From: J029 sp964482495
Lineage (GTDB): Bacteria > Planctomycetota > UBA1135
NCBI GenBank assembly: GCA_964482495.1
Contig: CAYZXS010000001.1
Span: 62,001 to 126,000, forward strand
Reading direction: 5' to 3'
DNA length: 64,000 bases
The position numbers and the translations under genes were made by a program. How positions within the stretch are numbered: position 1 is the stretch's first letter; every line of letters starts with the position of its first letter. Below the pieces are notes generated by a model. It was not told the DNA's origin, did not search any database, and saw nothing but the letters and a program-made list of their open reading frames with translations. Shown in pieces: positions 25,840-34,895 of this stretch.

Positions 25840-26394
25840 ATGGATCCCGCTGCTGGACCCGCCGACGGCACTCTGCTCGCGAGCTTCCTCGCGGGCGACG
25901 CCGGCGCCTTCGACCTGCTGGTCGAGCGCTGGCAAGGGCCGTTGCTTCGATTCGCCACGTCGCTGCTGCGCAGCGAGGAGGCGGCCGAGGACGCGGTCCA
26001 GGAGTCCTTCCTGCGCCTCATCCGGAAGACCCCCGAGGTCGGCAGCGACGGGGTCCTCGGTCCTTGGCTTTTCCGAGTCTGCCGCAACCTCTGCTACGAC
26101 GCCATGAAGACGGACACGCGAGAACGGAAGCGGCGGGAGAAGGCCACCCCGCCGGCGGAGGCCGCCAACCCGGCCGCCACCGCCGAGCACGGAGAGCTGA
26201 CGGCGCTGGTGAGCCAGGAGATGAACCGGCTCCCCGAGCGCGAGCGCGAGGTGCTGCGCCTGAAGGTGCACGAAGGCCTGAGCTACCAGCAGATCGCGGA
26301 TGTGACCGGTCTGGCGACCGGGACCATCGGCTGGCTGATCCACAACTCGCTGAACCATCTCTGCGACCGCCTGCGCGCGGTCGAGGCGCTGTAG
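25840..26394 (+). CDS. ECF-type RNA polymerase sigma-70 factor
   Basis: A 184-residue extracytoplasmic-function sigma factor. Region 2 spans about residues 20-90 (FDLLVERWQGPLLRFATSLLRSEEAAEDAVQESFLRL), with LFRVCRNLCYD for -10 recognition. Region 4 covers about 120-178 (LPEREREVLRLKVHEGLSYQQIADVTG with a helix-turn-helix). The start could be this ATG or the GTG three codons upstream at 25831. The adjacent downstream VWA protein has an anti-sigma-like N-terminus, so the pair probably forms one regulatory unit. Confidence 0.92.
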   Translation: MDPAAGPADGTLLASFLAGDAGAFDLLVERWQGPLLRFATSLLRSEEAAEDAVQESFLRLIRKTPEVGSDGVLGPWLFRVCRNLCYDAMKTDTRERKRREKATPPAEAANPAATAEHGELTALVSQEMNRLPEREREVLRLKVHEGLSYQQIADVTGLATGTIGWLIHNSLNHLCDRLRAVEAL

Positions 26395-26410
26395 GCAAGG
26401 GGGAGAGAAG

Positions 26411-29365
26411 ATGACCCACACCAATGACGACCAACAACGCTTCCCCGAGACCCTCGAGGAGAAGCTCACCGCCCTGATCATGGGCGAACTGGACGCGGCC
26501 GGACGGGCCGAGGTCGAGGCCGCGCTGGCCGCCGACCCGGCGCTGCGGGCCCGCCAGGCCGAGCTGGAGAGCCTGCTCGGCACCCTGCGCCAGGCCGAGC
26601 CGCCGTCGCCGGCGCTGCGCGCCGACCGGCGGGCGGAGCTGCGCCAGGCCGCGGCGGTGGCGGCGGCGCCTACCGGACCACGGTCCGGTCTGCTGCGCTT
26701 GCCCCAGCTGATGAAGTGGGCGGCGGTGTTCGTCGCCGTCGCCGGCGGCGCCTGGTGGTTCGGGGGAGGGGTGACCCAGCCCGACGCCGTCTCCAGCGAG
26801 ATGGCCAGCGCCCCGGCCAGCGAGCCCGAGGCCGACCTGCGCTACGAGCATCTCGCCGAGCTCGGTTACGTCGACAAGCTGGAGGGGGGACTCCACGAAC
26901 TCGGCACCGCCGACGGTTTCCACAAGGGGTTGGTCGAGGAGCTCGGTTACGTGAGGCCGCAAGAGGGGCGCGAGGGGGACGCCTCGACGCCAGCGCCCGT
27001 GGACGAAGCCCGCAGCAAGTTGACCAAGGACTCGCGGACGCGGACCGAGTCCGAGATCGCCCTTCGGTCCCTGGGTTACGCCGTCCAAAAGGGCCAGGAG
27101 GCCGCGCCGAACCAGCCGCCGCAGCGTGATGAGGTCATGTTCCTGGCCGAGTCGCTCGGGGAGTTGACGGACGTCAGCGTCGCCCTCGATGCCGAGGCAC
27201 CGGAGCAGATCCTGGCTGCGGTCGGCGGTGAGGCCAAGACGATCGCCGGCGGGACCTTCCGTGGTCCGGGCGACGCGGTACCGCCTGCAGGCGGCGGCGG
27301 CTCGAACTTCGGTCTGGGCCAGGAGCCTGACCTCGGTCTGAGCTGGGACCGCTACTCCACCGATCCTCAGGCCGGGGCCGCAGTCGCCCCGGCCACCCCG
27401 GGCGCGCCTTCGACCCCGGCGCCACCGGCCACCGGTGCTCCGGCCAATGAGGCCCAGGCCCTCGCCCAGAGCCAAGGCCTGGCCACGCGGCCCCGCGCCA
27501 GCGGCAAGGCTCCCGGTAAGAAGGAGGAGCTGGGCCGGGTCCTCCAAGACAGCCTCGGCTCCGACGCCAAGGCGGGCTTCGCCGCGACCGGCGAGGCGAG
27601 CGGCGAGGAGTTCTTCGGCGACACCGCCGACGGCGACGATGACGGCAACGGCGCGGCCTACGGTCGCTTCGGCTATGTCGAGGACCTGGCCGGAGAACGC
27701 GGTCGGCGCCGCCAGCGCCCGGCCGAACCCCGCCTGATCGTCATCGACGGCTACGGCCGCCGCTACCACGACCACCACGTGGTCCAGGACTACCTCTGCC
27801 GCCAGCCCAAGGAGACGCCGCGGGACATGTTCTTCCGCTACTACGGCGACAACCCGATGGTGCGCGCCGAGGAGGACGGGCTCAGCACCTTCGCCGCCGA
27901 CGTCGACACCGCCAGCTACGCCCTGGCGCGCAAGTACCTGACCGACGGCAACCTGCCGCCCAAGGCCGCCATCCGCACCGAGGAGTTCGTCAACTACTTC
28001 AACCACGGGCTCGCGGCGCCGGCCGAAGAGGACTTCGCGGTCACGATCGACTACGCCCCGACGCCCTTCAGCGGCGGCCCGGGCGGCGGCATGTTCCGCT
28101 TCGGCGTCAAGGCCCGCGAGGTCGACCGCGAGTCGCGCAAGCCGCTCAACCTGGTCTTCGTCGTCGACCGCAGCGGCTCGATGGCGGACGGCAACCGCAT
28201 CGAGCTGGTCAAGCGCTCGCTGGAGCTGCTGGTCGACCAGCTGCGCGACGACGACACCGTCGGCATCGTCGCCTTCGAGAGCCACGCCCACCTGATCCTG
28301 GAGCCGACCCCCGGCTACGAGCGCTACAAGATCCGCGAGGCGGTTCGCGGCCTCACCACCGGCGGCTCGACCAACGCCGAGGCTGGCCTGGTGATGGGCT
28401 ACGAGCTGGCCGAGAAGGCCTACCGCGCGCAGGCCTCGAACCGGGTGGTGCTGTGCTCGGACGGCGTCGCCAACACCGGTGAGACCGACCAGGGCCGGAT
28501 CCTGGAGCGGATCCAGCGCTTCTCGGAGCAGCAGATCGACCTGACCGCCATCGGCGTCGGCATGGGCAACCACAACGACGTTTTCCTGGAGCAGATCGCC
28601 GACACCGGCAACGGCGCCTGCCACTACGTCGACGACTTCGAGGAGGCCAAGCGGGTCTTCGTCGAGCGCTTCACCGGCACGATGCAGACCATCGCCCGGG
28701 ACGTGAAGATCCAGGTCGAGTTCAACCCCGGGGTGATCAAGCGCTGGCGTCAGCTCGGCTACGAGAACCGCGCCATCGCCGACGCCGACTTCCGCAACGA
28801 CGCCGTCGACGCCGGCGAGATCGGCGCCGGCCACGAGGTCATCGGGCTCTATGAGGCCGAGGGCCACATCGGCGTGGCGATCGGCGACTGGGTGGCGAAG
28901 GTCCGCCTGCGCTGGTTCCCGGACGGCTCGCGCGAGGCGGTCGAGACCGAGACCGTGCTGGCCTTGGGCGAGGGCGGCAGCCGCTTCGAGCTGGCTGATC
29001 CCCGCTTCCGCCTGGGCGCGGTGGCGGCGCAGTACGCCGAGGTGCTGCGGCGCAGCTACTGGGCGCGCGAGGACAGCTATTCGGATCTGGTGGTCGAGGC
29101 CGAGAAGCTGGCCCGCGACCTGCCGAAGGACCCGCAGGTCCGCGAGCTGCGCGACATGATCCTGCTGACCCGCAAGCTGGTCGAGCAGCTGCCGCCGCGG
29201 GACGACCTGGCGATCCTGATCGACGAGGCCCGTCGCCTGCGCTTGCTCGAGGCCGAAGTCGACCAGGTCGAGAACCGCTCGACCGAGCTCGAGGCGCGCC
29301 TGGGCGAGCTGCGCCAGCGCAACGACGAGCTCGAACAGCAGATCCGCGACCTGCTCGGGGGGTAG
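26411..29365 (+). CDS. YfbK-like von Willebrand factor A protein with anti-sigma-like N-terminus
   Basis: A 984-residue membrane protein, cotranscribed with the ECF sigma gene 16 bases upstream. Residues 1-60 look like an anti-sigma cytoplasmic segment (LEEKLTALIMGELDAAGRAEVEAALAADPALRAR), followed by a transmembrane helix near 95-115. A low-complexity 300-residue linker repeats an ELGYV-type motif (about 150, 178, 217). Then come the VWF N-terminal domain (STFAADVDTASYALARKYL), a VWA domain with MIDAS DRSGSM and TGGSTN, and a DUF3520-type C-terminal domain (about 770-950). A short leucine/glutamate coiled coil ends the protein. The sigma/VWA pair is common in Planctomycetota and Bacteroidota; its signal is unknown. 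Confidence 0.9.
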   Translation: MTHTNDDQQRFPETLEEKLTALIMGELDAAGRAEVEAALAADPALRARQAELESLLGTLRQAEPPSPALRADRRAELRQAAAVAAAPTGPRSGLLRLPQLMKWAAVFVAVAGGAWWFGGGVTQPDAVSSEMASAPASEPEADLRYEHLAELGYVDKLEGGLHELGTADGFHKGLVEELGYVRPQEGREGDASTPAPVDEARSKLTKDSRTRTESEIALRSLGYAVQKGQEAAPNQPPQRDEVMFLAESLGELTDVSVALDAEAPEQILAAVGGEAKTIAGGTFRGPGDAVPPAGGGGSNFGLGQEPDLGLSWDRYSTDPQAGAAVAPATPGAPSTPAPPATGAPANEAQALAQSQGLATRPRASGKAPGKKEELGRVLQDSLGSDAKAGFAATGEASGEEFFGDTADGDDDGNGAAYGRFGYVEDLAGERGRRRQRPAEPRLIVIDGYGRRYHDHHVVQDYLCRQPKETPRDMFFRYYGDNPMVRAEEDGLSTFAADVDTASYALARKYLTDGNLPPKAAIRTEEFVNYFNHGLAAPAEEDFAVTIDYAPTPFSGGPGGGMFRFGVKAREVDRESRKPLNLVFVVDRSGSMADGNRIELVKRSLELLVDQLRDDDTVGIVAFESHAHLILEPTPGYERYKIREAVRGLTTGGSTNAEAGLVMGYELAEKAYRAQASNRVVLCSDGVANTGETDQGRILERIQRFSEQQIDLTAIGVGMGNHNDVFLEQIADTGNGACHYVDDFEEAKRVFVERFTGTMQTIARDVKIQVEFNPGVIKRWRQLGYENRAIADADFRNDAVDAGEIGAGHEVIGLYEAEGHIGVAIGDWVAKVRLRWFPDGSREAVETETVLALGEGGSRFELADPRFRLGAVAAQYAEVLRRSYWAREDSYSDLVVEAEKLARDLPKDPQVRELRDMILLTRKLVEQLPPRDDLAILIDEARRLRLLEAEVDQVENRSTELEARLGELRQRNDELEQQIRDLLGG

Positions 29366-29415
29366 AGAAAAGCGGCAACGGCGGGCGGCGGCGCGGGTAT
29401 TCCTGCACCGCCGCC

Positions 29416-30399
29416 ATGCCCTTGATCCTCCCCTCGGTCCTTCTCGCGCTGCCGCACCTCTGCCCGCCGCAGGAGCCCACCGTCGACCAGCGCGTCGACC
29501 TGGCTGCCACCGCGGTGTCTGCGGCCCTCGACGACGCTCTCGCGAGCCGCCGCAACCGGCTCAAGCGCTACGCCAGCGACGACGGCCGCCTGGTGCTGCA
29601 CGCCGACTTCAGCAGCCGGGACAGCAAGGAGTGCCTCGAGCGGGCAGAGGGGGTGCTGGCGCGGCTCGACGCCAGCCTCGGCGCGCCGGAACGGCCCGAG
29701 GAAGCCGTCCTGCGCGCGGTCCTGCTGAAGCGGGGCAAGACCTACGAGACCTTGTGCGAGACCGTGGCCGAGGCCGACCCGTCCCAGGCCGAGTTCATGG
29801 AGTCGATCAAGGCCGGGACGGGCTTCACCCTCTACCGGCCGCCGATCACGGTCTACTACCACGACCGGAAGGTCCAGAAGGAAGCCCGCCCCGACCACGC
29901 GGTGGCCCACAACCTGGTCCACCTCGAGCTCACCCGGCGCTACGGCCAACTGCCGCTGTGGCTCAAGGAGGGCCTGGCCTGCGCCGGGGAGGACGGCGCT
30001 TACGGCGAGGTCTGGGCCCCCTGGTACCGCGAGGGCTTCGTCTACGCCAAGTCCCACGGTGCCTGGCGCGACCGGGCGCGGGAGCTGGCGCCGACCATGG
30101 CCGGGCGCATGGAGCGAGTCTTTCGCTACTCGGGCCGGCCTTACCAGGACGACTTCGCCCACCTCGCCTTCGCCTTCGCCACCTGGGCGCTCGAGGAGCA
30201 GCCGGACGGGTTGAAGCGCTTCCTCGAGGCGCTGCAGCGTGACTACGCCGATCACTGGAAGGAGGGCGGGCGCTACCAGCCCGCCCCCGCGCGGGTGCTG
30301 GAGTTCGCCGACGCCAGCTTCGGCGGGGACTGGCGCCAGCGGCTGGCCGCTTGGTGGGGGCCGCCGGCGGACGAGAATTCTCCTCCCCGCCGGCGCTGA
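29416..30399 (+). CDS. Exported gluzincin-like protein with a degenerate HExxH motif
   Basis: A 327-residue protein with an N-terminal signal peptide ending ALPHLCPPQEP. The middle resembles the peptidase MA/DUF1570-type gluzincin fold: HAVAHNLVHLELTRRYGQLPLWLKEGLA. The expected HExxH is HNLVH (H165, N166, H169), so the catalytic glutamate is replaced by asparagine, while the downstream zinc-ligand glutamate E185 in WLKEGLA is retained. It may therefore be a zinc-binding pseudo-protease. Another region, HLAFAFATWALEEQPDGLKRFLEALQRD, matches the helical C-terminal part of such proteins. Confidence 0.72.
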   Translation: MPLILPSVLLALPHLCPPQEPTVDQRVDLAATAVSAALDDALASRRNRLKRYASDDGRLVLHADFSSRDSKECLERAEGVLARLDASLGAPERPEEAVLRAVLLKRGKTYETLCETVAEADPSQAEFMESIKAGTGFTLYRPPITVYYHDRKVQKEARPDHAVAHNLVHLELTRRYGQLPLWLKEGLACAGEDGAYGEVWAPWYREGFVYAKSHGAWRDRARELAPTMAGRMERVFRYSGRPYQDDFAHLAFAFATWALEEQPDGLKRFLEALQRDYADHWKEGGRYQPAPARVLEFADASFGGDWRQRLAAWWGPPADENSPPRRR

Positions 30400-30415
30400 G
30401 GGGCCGGCGCGGCGC

Positions 30416-30421
30416 TGGAAT
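30416..30421 (+). promoter_or_regulatory. Candidate -10 element (TGGAAT) 6 bases before an ATG
   Basis: TGGAAT then GAGGCC then the ATG at 30428; the GAGG could equally be a Shine-Dalgarno. One of the start-proximal hexamers. Confidence 0.3.
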
Positions 30422-30427
30422 GAGGCC

Positions 30428-31867
30428 ATGTCGCGCCTCCGCCGACGTCCCCGATCCGGCCGCGCGCTGAGCCGCGCCGGGGTCGCCGCCTTGCTGGTCG
30501 CCGCCTGCGCCAGCCCGCCGCCCGGTGAGGTCCAGGCGTCGGCGAATGCCGCCGCCAGCGAATCCCGAGTCGGCCTGCTGGCCTCGGGGCCGATGCTCGG
30601 GCACGTCGGACCGGAGCGGGCGCGGGTGTGGGTCCAGGGCGGCCAGCGCGGCTGGGTCTGGGCGGAGTACCGGCGGGAAGGGGAGGACTGGCGACGCGCG
30701 CGCCACTTCGACGGCCGGGAGGCCCGGACCTACCTGCACCCCGACCAGGACTACGCCGGCGTCTGCGAGCTCCCGGGGCTCGAGCCCGGCAGCCGCTACG
30801 AGTACCGGATCCGGCGCGAGGAGGGCCTTTACCCGGCGCCCAATCCACAGCGCTTCCGGACGCCGCCGCGCCCTGGCCAGGCCGAAGACCTCGTGGTCGG
30901 CTTCGGCAGCTGCGCAGGCGATTGGGGCGAGGACGCCAGCCAGCCGGTCTGGCGCGCGGTCCACGCCCAGCGGCCGGATCTGTTCCTGTGGCTCGGGGAC
31001 AACATCTATTTCCGGCTGCAGGAGAGCGAGTGGCTCGACCCGGCGGCGATGGCCGAGCGCTGGCGGATCCAGCGCGGCCTGGATTCGCTGCAGCCGCTGC
31101 TCGCGGGGACCGCCCACTACGCCACCTGGGACGATCATGACTACGGCCCCAACGACAGCGACAAGGGCTACGCGCGCAAGTTCGACTCCCTGGAGTTGTT
31201 CCAGCGCTACTGGGCTAACCCCGGCGCCGGCAGCGGCGGCGCCCCCGGGGTCTGGCACCGGTTCCGCCGCGGCCAGGTGGAGTTCTTCCTGCTCGACGGC
31301 CGCTTCCACCGGGAACCGCAGAGCCAGGAGCCGGACGCCCACAAGACCCAGTTCGGCGAGGCCCAGTGGCGCTGGTTGGAGGCCGCCTTGCGGGAGAGCG
31401 ACGCCGCCTTCAAGGTGCTGGCTTCGCCGTCGCAGGTCCTGGCCGACTACCACAGCTACGAGGGCTGGTGGGCCTACCCGGCCGACCGCGAACGGCTCTA
31501 CCGGCTGGCGGCCGAGGCCCAGATCGACGGCCTGGTCCTGATCAGCGGCGACCGCCACATCGGCGAAGTCCTGGTGGGGGAGCGGCTGGGCTACCCGCTC
31601 TACGAGTTCTGCAGCAGCCCGCTGGCCGCGGGCATCGGCTCCCGGCCGCCGGACGACCTGCCGATGCGGCTGCCCGGCACCCTGGTCACGGTCGAGAACT
31701 TCGGCCTGCTGCGCTTCGAGTTCGGCGCCGTGGGCGGCCCGCGGCTGCGCTACCAGGCCCATGACGTCGAGGGGCGGGCGCTGCACCCGGAGGTGGTGGT
31801 GCCCTTGTCAGCGCTGCAGTGGCCTCGAGGGGCGCCGGCGGCGCCCGGAACAATCTCGCGGGATTGA
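30428..31867 (+). CDS. PhoD-like alkaline phosphatase/phosphodiesterase lipoprotein
   Basis: A 479-residue exported protein with a lipobox (ALLVAAC) after an arginine-rich N-terminus. It has a beta-sandwich PhoD N-terminal domain (about 40-150, ARVWVQG...YEYRIRR) followed by a metallophosphatase domain. Metal-binding blocks are VVGFGSCAG, FLWLGDNIYF, ATWDDHDYGPNDSD and LISGDRHIGE. The family hydrolyses phosphate mono- or diesters using Fe/Ca in the periplasm. I used the ATG at 30428, which gives a proper lipoprotein signal. Confidence 0.9.
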   Translation: MSRLRRRPRSGRALSRAGVAALLVAACASPPPGEVQASANAAASESRVGLLASGPMLGHVGPERARVWVQGGQRGWVWAEYRREGEDWRRARHFDGREARTYLHPDQDYAGVCELPGLEPGSRYEYRIRREEGLYPAPNPQRFRTPPRPGQAEDLVVGFGSCAGDWGEDASQPVWRAVHAQRPDLFLWLGDNIYFRLQESEWLDPAAMAERWRIQRGLDSLQPLLAGTAHYATWDDHDYGPNDSDKGYARKFDSLELFQRYWANPGAGSGGAPGVWHRFRRGQVEFFLLDGRFHREPQSQEPDAHKTQFGEAQWRWLEAALRESDAAFKVLASPSQVLADYHSYEGWWAYPADRERLYRLAAEAQIDGLVLISGDRHIGEVLVGERLGYPLYEFCSSPLAAGIGSRPPDDLPMRLPGTLVTVENFGLLRFEFGAVGGPRLRYQAHDVEGRALHPEVVVPLSALQWPRGAPAAPGTISRD

Positions 31868-31914
31868 TTTGAACCGAGGACCGGGATGCGCCAGACTGAG
31901 CGCGCCGTCCCGGC

Positions 31915-31920
31915 TGGAAT
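31915..31920 (+). promoter_or_regulatory. Candidate -10 element (TGGAAT) 8 bases before an ATG
   Basis: TGGAAT-CCTGAACC-ATG (31929). It shares the AATCC start-proximal pattern seen at ruvB, ubiE, the GT4 gene and recJ. Confidence 0.35.
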
Positions 31921-31928
31921 CCTGAACC

Positions 31929-33131
31929 ATGATCTCCACGATCTTCCTCACCCTGCTCGCCGCGGCTCCGCCGCAGGATCCGGCGCCCGAGGCGCCCGCC
32001 TTCACCCCGGCCACCATCGCCGAGGGAGGGGCGGAGGTCCGCGCCTTCCACCACGTCACCATGACCGAGGTGGCCAAGCTCCCCGCCGGCACGCCGGTCA
32101 AGATCGTGGCCAAGCGGCAGCCCTGGGCGCGCGTCCAGGTGCCGGGCGGGCTGGTGGTCTGGGTCTTCGGCAAGTACGTCGACCACGAGGGCGGCGCCGG
32201 CACCATCAACAGCGCCCACGTGCGCGCCCGGCCGCTGCCGTCCACCGCCCCCGAGTCCTACCCGGTCGGGCAGTTCGGCAAGGGCGACCCGGTCCAGGTC
32301 CTGGGCAGCGACGGCGACTGGATCCAGGTCCGCGCGCCGGAGGCCTTGGGGGGGTGGGTGCCGCTGTCGAAGCTGGTCGAGTACTCCGACCTCCCTGGGG
32401 ACTGGGACCAGAGCTGGAAGGCCGCTCGCGGCCTGAGGTTGAAGGGTGCGGCCGGACCGCCGGTCGCGGAAGCCGCCGAGAAGGTCGACCCCGGCGCGGG
32501 CGCCGAGGCGCCGGAGGTGGCTCCTGAGCCGGTCAAGGCCGCCGAGGCCTCCGCCGCGCCGCCGGCCGCCGCCCCGACCCCGACCGCCGAGGCCCTGGGC
32601 AAGGCGGAGGCCGACTTGGCCCGCCTCGCCAGCTCCTGGAGCGCGACCACCGCGGACCAGGTCGAGGCCGTCTTCGGCGCCGTGCTCTGGTCCAGCGACG
32701 ACGTCGTCGCCGTGGACCGGGCGCGCAACGGCCTGGCCCGGTTGGAGGTGGTGCGCAAGGCCGCCGACCTCGAGGCCAAGGTCGAGGCCGAGAAGCGGCG
32801 GCACGCCCGCGAGGCCGTGGCTGCGGAGGCCGCCGCCGCGCGGGGTGCGGCCGCGGCGGCGGCGCCGGCCCCGAAGGCCCCCGCGGAGCGCTTCACCCTG
32901 GTCGGCTGGCTGGAGTATCAGCCGCGGGTCTACTCCGCGGTCCCCTATGTGGTCGTCGCGGGCGCCAAGAAGCAGCCGGTGCTGGCCAAGCTAGGGCGCT
33001 ACGACATGAAGGAGTTCGTCGGCCGCGAGGTTGCGGTCGAGGGCACCTTCCGCCCGTCCACGGTCCAGGGCCTGAAGGTCCTCGAGGTGGACCGGATGCG
33101 GGTCCTGCCGAAGCGGGCCAAGAAGAAATAG
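31929..33131 (+). CDS. Exported SH3-domain protein of unknown function
   Basis: A 400-residue protein with a short signal peptide (MISTIFLTLLAAAPPQDP). Two bacterial SH3-type segments are visible: about 35-85 (LPAGTPVKIVAKRQPWARVQVPGGLVVWVFGKYVD) and about 95-155 (INSAHVRARPLPS...GDWIQVRAPEALGGWVPLSKL). An Ala/Pro/Glu linker and a helical segment follow. The C-terminal 80 residues (VGWLEYQPRVYS...FVGREVAVEGTFRPSTVQGLKVLEVDRM) look like an OB-fold strand pattern. SH3 repeats suggest binding to the cell wall or to a partner; no enzymatic motif is seen. cstA begins 6 bases after its stop. Confidence 0.8.
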   Translation: MISTIFLTLLAAAPPQDPAPEAPAFTPATIAEGGAEVRAFHHVTMTEVAKLPAGTPVKIVAKRQPWARVQVPGGLVVWVFGKYVDHEGGAGTINSAHVRARPLPSTAPESYPVGQFGKGDPVQVLGSDGDWIQVRAPEALGGWVPLSKLVEYSDLPGDWDQSWKAARGLRLKGAAGPPVAEAAEKVDPGAGAEAPEVAPEPVKAAEASAAPPAAAPTPTAEALGKAEADLARLASSWSATTADQVEAVFGAVLWSSDDVVAVDRARNGLARLEVVRKAADLEAKVEAEKRRHAREAVAAEAAAARGAAAAAAPAPKAPAERFTLVGWLEYQPRVYSAVPYVVVAGAKKQPVLAKLGRYDMKEFVGREVAVEGTFRPSTVQGLKVLEVDRMRVLPKRAKKK

Positions 33132-33137
33132 CGGCCC

Positions 33138-34895
33138 TTGGCTCCCGCCGTCGTCGTCGCGCTCGCCCTGCTGGCCTACGCGGCGGGGTACCGCTTCTAT
33201 AGCCGGTGGCTGGGCGCCCGGGTCTTCCGGCTCGACGCCGAGGCGGTCACGCCGGCGCACGCCCAGGAGGACGGGGTCGACTACGTGCCGACGCGGCCCC
33301 TGGTCCTGTTCGGCCACCACTACGCCTCGATCGCCGGCCTGGCGCCGATGCTGGGGCCGGCGGTGGCGGTCTTCTGGGGCTGGCTGCCGGCGCTGGCCTG
33401 GGTGGTCTTCGGCGCCATCTTCGTGGGCTGCGTCCACGACTTCTCGGCCCTGGTGCTGAGCGCCCGCCACCAGGGCAAGAGCATCGGGGCCTTGTGCGAG
33501 GACGTGCTCGGTCCGTCCGCCAAGGCCCTGTTCCTGGCGCTGATCTTCTTCGGGGTGTCGCTGGCGATGGGGGTGTTCGTCTACGTCATCTCGGTGCTGT
33601 TCTCGTGGGGCGCGGACTTCCAGCCGGAGCGGCTCAGCGCCTCCGTCACCTCCTTCCCCGAGGTGGTGCTGCCGTCCGCGGGTTTGATGGTGATCGCCCT
33701 GGTCGCCGGCTGGCTGCTCTACGTCAAGAAGCTGCCGCTGCTGCCGGTGACCGCCGGCGGTTTCTGCCTGCTCCTGCTGTTGATCTGGGTCGGCTACCGC
33801 AACCCGACCGTGGGCGTGGCCGAGGCCGGGAGCTGGCCGGCGCAGGGCTCGTGGATCTGGGTCCTGATGGCCTACGCTTACCTGGCCAGCGTCCTGCCGG
33901 TGTGGCTGCTGCTGCAGGCGCGGGACTTCCTCAACTCGCTGCTGCTCGTGGGCGGCCTGGTCCTGATGTACCTCGGCTTCTTCCTCCAAGGGCCGAGCTT
34001 CGACGCCCCGGCCTTCAACCCGACCCCGATGGGGGCGCCGCCGATCCTGCCCTTCGTCTTCATCACCATCGCCTGCGGCGCGGCGAGCGGCTTCCACTCC
34101 TTGGTGTCGAGCGGGACCACCGCCCGGCAGCTGGACCGGGAGACCCACGCCCGGCCCATCGGCTACGGCGGCATGATCGCCGAGTCGCTGCTCGGCCTGG
34201 TGGCCGTGCTCGCGTGCACCACCACCCTCGGCGGCGGCGAGGCCTGGGCCAAGGTCTACGTCAACTGGGGCGCGGTCCAGGACCTGGGTTCGAAGCTCGG
34301 GGTCTTCATCCGCGGCGCCGGCTCCTTCATCGCTTACCTGGGGGTGCCCGAGGACCTGGCCGTGACCCTCGTGGCGATGGTGGTCGTGTCTTTCGCCCTG
34401 ACCACGCTGGACTCCGCGACCCGGCTGCTGCGCTTCAACGTCGAGGAGATCGGCGCCGCGGTGCAGCGGGTCCGGGGGCTGCGGGTGCTCGGGGCGGCGC
34501 TGCGGAACCGCTTCTTCGCCACCCTCGTGGCTTGCGGCTCGATCTCCTTCCTGGCCTTCTACGAGATCGAGGTCGGCGGCGTGGTCAAGCCGGCCGGGCT
34601 CGCCCTGTGGACCCTCTTCGGGGGCACCAACCAGCTCATCGCGGGGCTGGCGCTGCTCACCGCGACCGTCTACCTGCGCCAGCGCCACCGCAACTGGTGG
34701 CCGCTGGCGATCCCAGCGGTCGGCATGATCGCCCTGACCCTGGTGGCGCTAGGTCTCAAGATCCGCGACTTCGCCGATCAGGGCCTGACCCTGCTCCTGG
34801 TCCTCGCCGTCGCCCTCGTGGCCATCGGCGTCGGCGTGTCCCTCACCGCCCTGCGGAGCATGAGAATCAAAACGGGGTCAGACATCGATTGTTAA
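33138..34895 (+). CDS. cstA: CstA-family carbon starvation / pyruvate-peptide transporter
   Basis: A 585-residue multi-span membrane protein of the CstA family, which imports pyruvate or peptides under carbon limitation. Characteristic segments: YRFYSRWLGARVF, DGVDYVPTRPLVLFGHHYASIAGLAPMLGPAVAVFWGW, FGAIFVGCVHDFSALVLSARHQGKSIG, ACGAASGFHSLVSSGTTARQL and LWTLFGGTNQLIAGLALL. The start is a TTG at 33138 with weak ribosome binding. Its last nine residues (IKTGSDIDC after RSMR) and its stop codon are encoded by the left arm of the palindromic repeat, so its original C-terminus has been replaced or extended. Confidence 0.93.
   Translation: MAPAVVVALALLAYAAGYRFYSRWLGARVFRLDAEAVTPAHAQEDGVDYVPTRPLVLFGHHYASIAGLAPMLGPAVAVFWGWLPALAWVVFGAIFVGCVHDFSALVLSARHQGKSIGALCEDVLGPSAKALFLALIFFGVSLAMGVFVYVISVLFSWGADFQPERLSASVTSFPEVVLPSAGLMVIALVAGWLLYVKKLPLLPVTAGGFCLLLLLIWVGYRNPTVGVAEAGSWPAQGSWIWVLMAYAYLASVLPVWLLLQARDFLNSLLLVGGLVLMYLGFFLQGPSFDAPAFNPTPMGAPPILPFVFITIACGAASGFHSLVSSGTTARQLDRETHARPIGYGGMIAESLLGLVAVLACTTTLGGGEAWAKVYVNWGAVQDLGSKLGVFIRGAGSFIAYLGVPEDLAVTLVAMVVVSFALTTLDSATRLLRFNVEEIGAAVQRVRGLRVLGAALRNRFFATLVACGSISFLAFYEIEVGGVVKPAGLALWTLFGGTNQLIAGLALLTATVYLRQRHRNWWPLAIPAVGMIALTLVALGLKIRDFADQGLTLLLVLAVALVAIGVGVSLTALRSMRIKTGSDIDC

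Noticed and set aside
26018..28867. 949-codon open frame antisense to the sigma/VWA genes
   Set aside because: No recognisable domain; the sense genes have clear sigma and VWA motifs.
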